A stretch of DNA of 12,141 bases, taken from an uncultured Acidobacteriaceae bacterium. Lineage in GTDB: Bacteria; Acidobacteriota; Terriglobia; Terriglobales; Acidobacteriaceae. The DNA is taken from the NCBI GenBank assembly GCA_903842845.1, contig CAIMNN010000520.1, forward strand, positions 1-12,141, given 5' to 3'. The notes below the pieces were generated by a model, which saw nothing but the letters and a program-made list of their open reading frames with translations, made no database searches and was not told the DNA's origin. Below, one piece after another: positions 1 through 5,013 of this stretch. How positions within the stretch are numbered: position 1 is the first letter of the stretch; every line of letters starts with the position of its first letter. A program made the translations under genes and the position numbers.

Positions 1-296
1 GCCAAACCGAAGTCCTTCTAGTCCAGCGCCCCGAGAGCGAAACCGTCATGCCCGGCCTCTGGGAGCTGCCCGCACTCAAACGCCCCAACTTCGCCGAAAA
101 ATATCTCGCCTTCTCCGTCCGCCACGCCATCATGCAGGTCAACTACACCGTCCGCATCCGCGCCATCACCACCGCCGAAACCAATACCCTCCTCAAACCC
201 GCGCCGCATTCACGCTGGATTCACATCCACACCGCCGCAACCATGGCACTCACCGGCCTCGCCCGCAAAGTGCTCAAAAAAGCGCACCTTATCTAG
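1..296 (+). CDS. mutY: A/G-specific adenine glycosylase MutY, C-terminal end (partial)
   Basis: Only the last ~97 codons are present; the reading frame is open from base 3 to a TAG at 294-296. The translation fits the C-terminal NUDIX-like domain of MutY, the part that recognises 8-oxoguanine opposite adenine. It begins with a beta strand reading VLLVQRPES, then the typical MPGLWELP turn near bases 48-71, a histidine-led strand (RHAIMQVNYTVRIRA), and a final RWIH...LTGLARKVLKK helix, as in the family's 'W-x-P-L-x-x-L...L-T-G-L-A-R-K' ending. The catalytic HhH domain and iron-sulfur cluster would lie upstream, outside the window. MutY removes adenine mispaired with 8-oxoG in base excision repair. 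A stand-alone NUDIX hydrolase is less likely because no NUDIX box (GX5EX7REUXEEXGU) is visible. Confidence 0.85.
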   Translation, partial: QTEVLLVQRPESETVMPGLWELPALKRPNFAEKYLAFSVRHAIMQVNYTVRIRAITTAETNTLLKPAPHSRWIHIHTAATMALTGLARKVLKKAHLI

Positions 297-397
297 TGCA
301 GAAAAACCTCAAAATAAAATCTGAATCCCCATCCAAACCCCCGCATCAAAAGTAGTGGTGATAAACGCCGTTTAGCGGCTTCCCCCCAACACTTTTT

Positions 398-403
398 AAG
401 GAG
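398..403 (+). promoter_or_regulatory. Ribosome binding site of osmC
   Basis: A perfect AAGGAG lies nine bases before the ATG at 413 and fixes the osmC start. In the 116-base gap behind it (297-412) there is a TAAAAT that could be a -10 at 315-320, but no convincing -35. A small 4-5 bp hairpin (GCCG-TTTAG-CGGC) sits about 20 bases before the site. No clear operator was seen. Confidence 0.75.
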
Positions 404-412
404 ATTCATCGC

Positions 413-844
413 ATGGCAAGCAAAGCTTCAGCTGTTTGGACTGGTTCGCTCAAAGAAGGCAAAGGCACCATCTCCACCGCAACCGGCGTGCTCTCAAACG
501 CCAACTACTCGTTCGCCACCCGTTTTGAAGGCGCAAACTCCGGCACCACCCCCGAGGAGCTCATCGCCGCGGCCCACGCAAGCTGCTTCTCCATGGCGCT
601 CGGCGCGCAGCTCGGTGGCGCTGGCCTCACGCCTGAGTCCATTGAGACCCACGCAGCCGTCACGCTCGCCAAGGTCGGCGATGGCTTCCAGATCACCAAG
701 ATCTCACTGACCACAACCGCCAAGGTCCCCGGCGCAACAAAAGAGGCTTTTGACGCGGCTGCCGCGGGTGCAAAGACCGGCTGCCCCATCTCCAAGCTCT
801 TCGCCAACAACACCGAGATCTCGCTCGACGCAAAGCTCGTCTAA
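413..844 (+). CDS. osmC: OsmC family peroxiredoxin (organic hydroperoxide reductase)
   Basis: This is a 143-residue protein, the normal length for OsmC. OsmC enzymes reduce organic hydroperoxides and hydrogen peroxide in the cytoplasm with a pair of reactive cysteines. Both are present: Cys58 in the motif AAHASCFSMAL and Cys124 in TGCPISKLF, spaced as in E. coli OsmC. Arg37 and Glu49, in the FATRFEG and TTPEELIAAA stretches, fall where the family keeps its active-site Arg and Glu. The start is supported by a strong AAGGAG. The gene is monocistronic: mutY ends 116 bases upstream and a strong terminator follows within 20 bases. The TPEEL...AAHASCFSMAL pattern favours the OsmC subgroup over Ohr. 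The peroxide substrate range cannot be read from the sequence. Confidence 0.93.
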   Translation: MASKASAVWTGSLKEGKGTISTATGVLSNANYSFATRFEGANSGTTPEELIAAAHASCFSMALGAQLGGAGLTPESIETHAAVTLAKVGDGFQITKISLTTTAKVPGATKEAFDAAAAGAKTGCPISKLFANNTEISLDAKLV

Positions 845-862
845 TTTTGCTGCGGCTTCCCC

Positions 863-900
863 AAGCCCGTCGGCTTTTTTGCTGACGGGCTTTTTATTTT
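863..900 (+). terminator. Rho-independent terminator after osmC
   Basis: A 12-bp stem (863-874 paired with 881-892, one G-T wobble) closes a six-T loop and runs into a T-rich tract (TTTATTTTT). It lies 18 bases after the osmC stop. On the opposite strand the same hairpin sits 13 bases beyond the trpF stop but lacks a following U-run. It is therefore an efficient terminator for osmC, and at most a pause or 3'-end stabiliser for trpCF. Confidence 0.9.
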
Positions 901-905
901 TGTAT

Positions 906-1553
906 TTATTTTGCGCCGCGCGCCGCTTCTATAAATCTTTTTATCTTGGCCGGATCTTTTTTCCCCGGCGCTGCCTCAACACCGGTAACAACATCCACGC
1001 CCCACGGCTTCAGAGTTGCAATCGCTTCGACCACATTCTCCGCATTCAATCCACCGGCTGCAATCAACTTCATCTTCCGCTCGCCGCCAAAAATCGTCCG
1101 CCGCGCCTCTTCCCAATCAAAGCGCACGCCTGTCCCGCCCTCCGCAGTTGCAGTGCGCGAATCAACCAGCACTCCATCCACATCCTCGTCCGCAGCCACT
1201 TTCCGCAAACTCCCTTCAATCTCCGCCGAGTAATGCAGCACACGCAGAATCTTCAGCCCCGTGCCGAACTCAGCACGCAGCCGCTTCACCGCATCATCTG
1301 CAATCCCGCTGTGCAGTTGCACTCCGGTCAATCCGCACTCACGCGCTATCTCGGCCATCTCATCAGCACTCGCATCCACAAAGACCCCTATCTTCTCGAT
1401 CTCTTGCGGAAGATTGTCAACAATCGGTCTGACAATTCCGGTATTCACCTTCCGCGGACTCTCCGCAAACACAAACCCTACCGCATCCGCCCCCGCCTCA
1501 CACGCCAGCAGCGCGTCCTCAATTGTCGTCGTCCCGCATATCTTTATCCACAT
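906..1553 (-). CDS. trpF: Phosphoribosylanthranilate isomerase
   Basis: This 215-residue cytoplasmic (beta/alpha)8-barrel enzyme isomerises N-(5'-phosphoribosyl)anthranilate to CdRP, the third step of the tryptophan branch. The N-terminus MWIKICGTTT carries the catalytic base Cys6, and Asp131 in VLVDSRT is the expected general acid. The phosphate-binding loops are GGTG (139-142), AAGGLN (165-170) and VTGVE (189-193). The usual family form of the last is 'SSGVE', a small variation here. Length and motif order are complete. The start lies four bases after the trpC stop, so the two genes are almost certainly co-transcribed and translationally coupled, with TrpF acting on the substrate one step before TrpC. 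No other trp gene is in the window. Confidence 0.96.
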   Translation of the reverse strand: MWIKICGTTTIEDALLACEAGADAVGFVFAESPRKVNTGIVRPIVDNLPQEIEKIGVFVDASADEMAEIARECGLTGVQLHSGIADDAVKRLRAEFGTGLKILRVLHYSAEIEGSLRKVAADEDVDGVLVDSRTATAEGGTGVRFDWEEARRTIFGGERKMKLIAAGGLNAENVVEAIATLKPWGVDVVTGVEAAPGKKDPAKIKRFIEAARGAK

Positions 1554-1557
1554 CGCG

Positions 1558-2358
1558 CTAACCCTCAGCCGCTCTCAACAACTCAGCTAGCGCAACGCCC
1601 GGGTCAGCCTTGCGCATAAAACTCTCGCCGATCAAAAACGCGTCAAAGCCCGCCGCTCGCAACCGCGCAACATCCGCGCCGCTCTCAATCCCGCTCTCAC
1701 TCACCCGCACCACACTCTGCGGAATCATACTCACCAGCTCGACCGACCGCTCCAGGCTCACTTCAAAACTCGTCAAATCACGATTGTTCACGCCAATCGC
1801 ATCCGCTCCACTCTCGCCCAGCGAGTCCAGCACCCGCTTCAACTCATCGCCGGTATGCACCTCAACCAGCACGTCCAGCTTCAACCCTCGTGCCTCAGCA
1901 GCAAACTCCTTCATCTCCGCATTGCTCAACGCCGCCGCTATCAGCAGCACCGCATCCGCCGCATGCGCGCGCGCCTCAACAAACTGATACTTGTCCACCA
2001 TGAAATCCTTGCGCAAACACGGCAGCGCCACCTCCGCCGAAACCGCACGCAAGTATTCCAGCGATCCCTGAAAGAACGGCGCATCCGTCAACACCGATAA
2101 CGCCGCCGCCCCGCCGCGCTCATAACTCTGCGCAATCGCCACAGGCTCAAAATCCGCGCGTATCAATCCCTTTGACGGCGAAGCTTTTTTGATCTCCGCA
2201 ATCACCGCACGACCGCTCTTCTGCCGTAGCGCCGCAGTCCATCCACGCGGCTCATGCAGCGCTGCAAGTCGCTCCAGCTCCGCCACCGGTCGCAACTGCT
2301 TCGCCTCGGCAACCGCCGCCCGCGTCTTGTCCGTGATTCTGTCCAGGTAATTCGCCAT
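1558..2358 (-). CDS. trpC: Indole-3-glycerol phosphate synthase
   Basis: This 266-residue (beta/alpha)8-barrel enzyme closes the indole ring: CdRP becomes indole-3-glycerol phosphate with loss of CO2 and water. All family motifs are visible: IAEIKKASPSKG (53-64) with Glu55 and Lys57, LRKDFMVD (115-122) with Lys117, LVEVHT with Glu166, GVNNRDL (189-195), and the phosphate loop SESGI (220-224). Together these give the expected catalytic Lys/Lys/Glu set. It is not fused to TrpF, unlike the enterobacterial protein. It is the first gene of a trpC-trpF pair; the promoter must lie in the 75 bases shared with the divergent CZB gene. No leader peptide with clustered Trp codons or attenuator hairpin was seen upstream. 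Confidence 0.97.
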   Translation of the reverse strand: MANYLDRITDKTRAAVAEAKQLRPVAELERLAALHEPRGWTAALRQKSGRAVIAEIKKASPSKGLIRADFEPVAIAQSYERGGAAALSVLTDAPFFQGSLEYLRAVSAEVALPCLRKDFMVDKYQFVEARAHAADAVLLIAAALSNAEMKEFAAEARGLKLDVLVEVHTGDELKRVLDSLGESGADAIGVNNRDLTSFEVSLERSVELVSMIPQSVVRVSESGIESGADVARLRAAGFDAFLIGESFMRKADPGVALAELLRAAEG

Positions 2359-2406
2359 ATGCTCATTTCATTTTCTCAAACATCTCTAATGCCGCCCGAG
2401 TTTTTA

Positions 2407-2414
2407 GCCGATAT
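2407..2414 (+). promoter_or_regulatory. Possible sigma-28-like -10 element before the CZB gene
   Basis: GCCGATAT matches seven of eight bases of the flagellar/chemotaxis sigma-28 -10 consensus GCCGATAA. A matching -35 (TAAAGTTT) is not evident; the nearest candidate, TAATGCCG at 2387-2394, keeps only the TAA. Transcription from it would leave a leader of about 13 bases that just includes the ribosome binding site. This is weak and could be chance. Confidence 0.25.
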
Positions 2415-2422
2415 AGCTGCTC

Positions 2423-2427
2423 AGGAG
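2423..2427 (+). promoter_or_regulatory. Ribosome binding site deciding the CZB protein start
   Basis: AGGAG lies six bases before the ATG at 2434. The reading frame is open much further upstream, to 2254, but that extension runs antisense into trpC and encodes Arg/Leu-rich nonsense. This site and the first conserved residues therefore place the start at 2434. Confidence 0.75.
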
Positions 2428-2433
2428 ACAATC

Positions 2434-2793
2434 ATGAACTTTGACCTCGCAATCAATAAGCATGCAGAGTGGCGCATGAAGTTCCGCACTGCTATGAAAA
2501 TGAAAGAGAAGATGGACGCCGCAAACATCGGCAAAGACAACTGCTGTGAACTCGGAAAATGGCTGTACGGCCCGGGAAAATCCGAATTCGGCCGGCTGCC
2601 CTCATTTATCACATGCGTGGATACCCACAAGGGTTTCCACACGGAAGCCGGCAAGGTTGCCGCGCTCATCAACGACGGCAAATACACTGAAGCCGATAAA
2701 CTGCTCGGCGCTGGTAGTGCGTACTCACAAATTTCATCGCAGATCGGCGGCATCTTGATCAAACTCAAACACGAGCTCACCAAGGCTGCCTGA
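2434..2793 (+). CDS. Free-standing CZB (chemoreceptor zinc-binding) domain protein
   Basis: This 119-residue protein consists of essentially one CZB four-helix domain. The zinc ligands of the family are in place: His10 in NKHAEW, Cys38 in the hallmark CELGKWLYG, and His65 and His69 in DTHKGFH. The C-terminal helix GSAYSQISSQIGGIL is also typical. CZB domains bind zinc very tightly and usually sit at the end of chemoreceptors or on diguanylate cyclases (E. coli DgcZ), where zinc or hypochlorous acid changes signalling. Here nothing is attached: no HAMP, MCP or GGDEF segment, no membrane segment. A neighbouring Cys37 gives a CC pair before the ELGKW motif. It is transcribed divergently from trpC and followed by tRNA-Leu. 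A likely role is a soluble zinc- or oxidant-sensing partner protein; the partner is unknown. Confidence 0.88.
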   Translation: MNFDLAINKHAEWRMKFRTAMKMKEKMDAANIGKDNCCELGKWLYGPGKSEFGRLPSFITCVDTHKGFHTEAGKVAALINDGKYTEADKLLGAGSAYSQISSQIGGILIKLKHELTKAA

Positions 2794-2840
2794 ACATCGG
2801 CTCAGCGGCAGCAGCCTCACTTTGCATTATCGGTGCAGAT

Positions 2841-2869
2841 TTGACAGTACGCCCCTGATTTGCGAGACT
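2841..2869 (+). promoter_or_regulatory. Possible sigma-70 promoter for tRNA-Leu
   Basis: A perfect TTGACA (2841-2846) is followed 17 bases later by GAGACT (2864-2869), which matches only three bases of TATAAT. The start of transcription would fall about 38 bases before the mature tRNA, leaving a 5' leader for RNase P. It lies in the 120-base gap after the CZB gene, which holds no ORF or clear terminator. The poor -10 keeps confidence low. Confidence 0.35.
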
Positions 2870-2913
2870 TGAAGTTGCTGCCTCTCTGGCAATTCCAGTC
2901 AGATGAGTACCGT

Positions 2914-3000
2914 GCCGAAGTGGCGGAATTGGCAGACGCGCGTGGTTCAGGTCCACGTACTCGCAAGGGTGTGGGGGTTCGAGTCCCTTCTTCGGCACCA
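2914..3000 (+). tRNA. tRNA-Leu (anticodon CAG, reads CUG)
   Basis: This is an 87-base class II tRNA. The acceptor stem GCCGAAG (2914-2920) pairs perfectly with CTTCGGC (2990-2996), followed by discriminator A and an encoded CCA end. The anticodon stem CGTGG/CCACG (2941-2945 and 2953-2957) holds the loop TTCAGGT, giving anticodon CAG at 2948-2950. The D-arm has the usual TGGCGGAATTGGCAGACGCG start of leucine tRNAs. A long variable arm and a T-loop TTCGAGT are present, with the T-stem closing on the acceptor. All parts look functional. Confidence 0.97.
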
Positions 3001-3050
3001 AAATTATTTATACGGCTCAATATTAGTTCCGCATTCCATCCAAACTCCGC

Positions 3051-4265
3051 TCAAAATTGCAGGCGTATCTTGGCTCGCGTAACAGCCCACGACAACACCA
3101 GCATCATCGCCGTGAATGCAACCGTCCTCACCACGCCGTGCCATCCGTGGTTGAGGTGGTGCTCAAGATATGTAAATCCCACCGCCGTTGCCATACACGC
3201 CCACACATCCGGCAGAAGATAAGTGGTCAGCGTGTTCGCGCCGGCTGGCCGCGCAAAAAATGCCCACCGCGACCAGCCGCGAACGTCGCATACCCAATAC
3301 AGAACTGTGAAGAGAAGAACCGCCGCGCCAATGCTGTACAGCGACCACGTCGGCGTCGCGCGTATCTTCGAGATGCCGAGCGGCGTCAGCGCCCATCCGG
3401 CAATCAGCATTGCCACGCCGAACCCCGCAGCCCGCAGCATTTTCTTTCCCACACTCGTCTCTACCGCGCTGTCCAGAAAAATCTTTGAAGTCAGTACTCC
3501 TGCCATGATGATGCAAACCATCGCGCCATTGTTGAACGGCCAAATGTAGATCGGCAGACGGTTCGCAAAGGCATGCCGCTCGGCAGTCGAGTAAACGCAA
3601 AGCCCCACCAGCAGCACAAACCACACCGGCTGCAACCAACTCCAACGCCGCGTCGGAATGTACAACAGCGCCACCGCAAAATAACTCAGCCCGATCAGCC
3701 CCAGTATCTCCGGATACGAAAAATCAAGCCACGCGACTTGTCCATCCTCAGCGCTTCTACGGAAAAGCGCCAGCAGCAATACAACTCCCGCCAGTCCCGT
3801 CCAACGCAACACGCGGCCATACTGCGGAAATCTCTTCGACGGTGGATAAACGTTCAGATAAAGCCCGGCAGCGATCAGCGCCATCAAACACCACAACCCA
3901 CCATTCATTCCCATCCGCGCTTCGTCGCAAAACTCTGCGTTGGCCAATATCAAACCAAGCACAACCAGACCCAGCGAACGCAGCAGCGTATGCAACCACA
4001 GCGCGGCCATCGATCCGTTGCGCTTCAACCTCTGCTCAATTGAAAGCGGCATCGACATGCCCACGATGAAAAGAAAAAAAGGAAACACCATGTCTACATA
4101 CGTCATGTAATCCAATTTTTCCGGCGCGTGATACGTCCACCACGGCAGCCCCCGCACGTCAGAAAGCTCATTGACGAAGATCATCACCACCATCGTGAGG
4201 CCGCGAAATATATCTATCGACAAAACGCGCGTTGTCCCCGCCGGATTCACAATCGTACTGCTCAT
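3051..4265 (-). CDS. DUF5009 / HGSNAT-like transmembrane acyltransferase
   Basis: This is a 404-residue inner-membrane protein with about ten hydrophobic segments. It begins with the family signature RVLSIDIFRGLTM (13-25). After it comes PWWTYHAPEKLDYMTYVDMV and then FPFFLFIVGMSM. His46 lies where human heparan-alpha-glucosaminide N-acetyltransferase and its bacterial relatives (COG4299, NagX-like) keep the histidine that carries the acetyl group across the membrane. A later KIRATPTWSLYS stretch (about 295-306) matches the conserved K-x-x-W-T/S-x-S region. The family moves acetyl from cytoplasmic acetyl-CoA onto amino sugars or glycans outside. The start has a GAGGGTGA-type ribosome site about seven bases upstream. 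It is the last gene of the long minus-strand block, 61 bases after the HAD gene, and converges on tRNA-Leu. The substrate is not predictable. No clear terminator was seen in the 50 bases downstream. Confidence 0.85.
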   Translation of the reverse strand: MSSTIVNPAGTTRVLSIDIFRGLTMVVMIFVNELSDVRGLPWWTYHAPEKLDYMTYVDMVFPFFLFIVGMSMPLSIEQRLKRNGSMAALWLHTLLRSLGLVVLGLILANAEFCDEARMGMNGGLWCLMALIAAGLYLNVYPPSKRFPQYGRVLRWTGLAGVVLLLALFRRSAEDGQVAWLDFSYPEILGLIGLSYFAVALLYIPTRRWSWLQPVWFVLLVGLCVYSTAERHAFANRLPIYIWPFNNGAMVCIIMAGVLTSKIFLDSAVETSVGKKMLRAAGFGVAMLIAGWALTPLGISKIRATPTWSLYSIGAAVLLFTVLYWVCDVRGWSRWAFFARPAGANTLTTYLLPDVWACMATAVGFTYLEHHLNHGWHGVVRTVAFTAMMLVLSWAVTRAKIRLQF

Positions 4266-4326
4266 AATTTATTCACCCTCAACGCTTGGCCTTAATTCTC
4301 GCACCACGACGAACAACCGTGGAAAA

Positions 4327-5004
4327 TTATTTTGGATTCAGTGTGAGCCATAATTTCTCACCGCGCATTTCAGTTCTCACCTGCTCCAGCGTCTCTATCA
4401 AATAATCAGCCGCGCCGAGCGTCTCAATCGGATGCGAGAAAGTCGTCGCAACCACCGTGCAACCAGCAGCGCGTCCCGACTTCGTCCCCGACTCCGCATC
4501 CTCAAACACCACGCACTCCTCCGGCGCAAAGCCAAGCCGCCGCGCACCGGCAAGATACGGTGCCGGGTCCGGCTTCCCTGTGGATACATCATCGGCAGAG
4601 ATAAATTTTTCCGGCGGCGTAATGCCGCACAACTCCATCCGCGCACGTGCAAGCCGCGGCGTCGCGCTTGTCACAACAGTCCACCGCTCAGGCGGCAACG
4701 CCCTCAGCAGTGCGTGCACTCCCGGTAGCACTGTCAGCCCCTCTACATCATCTATCTCAATTTGCTCAATCAGCGCGAGCTCTGCATTCGGGTCCAGGTC
4801 GGACCGCAGCCGCGCAACAGTCTCGATCGCCCGCACACCATGCGCCACGCGGCAGGCATGCACCGGATCGATCCCGCGCATCAACGCCCACTTCGTCCAG
4901 CTGCGCTCCACTGAACCCATCGACGACACAAGAATGCCATCCATATCGAACAGCACACCGCCGCACTCAAGCTCAACTGGCTCGGCGATCAATTGAATTG
5001 ACAT
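4327..5004 (-). CDS. HAD-superfamily sugar-phosphatase-like hydrolase
   Basis: This 225-residue soluble enzyme has all four haloacid dehalogenase motifs. Motif I is DMDGIL with nucleophile Asp20 and Asp22, motif II is VVTSATP (Thr112/Ser113), motif III is Lys144 in TGKPDP, and motif IV is VVFEDAESG with Glu168/Asp169. An alpha-helical cap (about 30-95) lies between motifs I and II, so it is subfamily I. The layout (SVERSW after motif I, ETEGI-like DDVEGLTVLPG, ATPRLARARM, LGFAPEECVVFEDA) closely follows E. coli sugar phosphatase HxpA/YfbT and yeast glycerol-3-phosphatase. A sugar- or polyol-phosphate substrate is therefore likely. Motif I has Ile where Thr or Val usually follows DxDG. The start is nine bases after the AsmA gene with only a poorly spaced AAGG, so translation may depend on coupling. 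A 5-bp hairpin in the following gap is too weak to be a terminator. Confidence 0.85.
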   Translation of the reverse strand: MSIQLIAEPVELECGGVLFDMDGILVSSMGSVERSWTKWALMRGIDPVHACRVAHGVRAIETVARLRSDLDPNAELALIEQIEIDDVEGLTVLPGVHALLRALPPERWTVVTSATPRLARARMELCGITPPEKFISADDVSTGKPDPAPYLAGARRLGFAPEECVVFEDAESGTKSGRAAGCTVVATTFSHPIETLGAADYLIETLEQVRTEMRGEKLWLTLNPK

Positions 5005-5013
5005 GCCTTGATT

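Noticed and set aside
750..1619. Plus-strand open frame of 289 codons overlapping the osmC end and trpF
   Set aside because: It begins inside osmC in another frame, crosses the terminator, and its protein has no recognisable motif; trpF on the opposite strand is certain.
2254..2433. 60-codon N-terminal extension of the CZB protein
   Set aside because: It runs antisense into trpC, is Arg/Leu/Gln-rich, and lies upstream of a good ribosome site and the first conserved CZB residues.
2777..3020. Minus-strand open frames over tRNA-Leu, reading EEGTRTPTPLRV and similar
   Set aside because: They are the well-known spurious antisense translation of a leucine tRNA; the tRNA structure explains the sequence fully.
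4304..4322. Hairpin CCACG-N9-CGTGG between the HAD and acyltransferase genes
   Set aside because: Only five base pairs with a nine-base loop and no U-tract; too weak to call a terminator.
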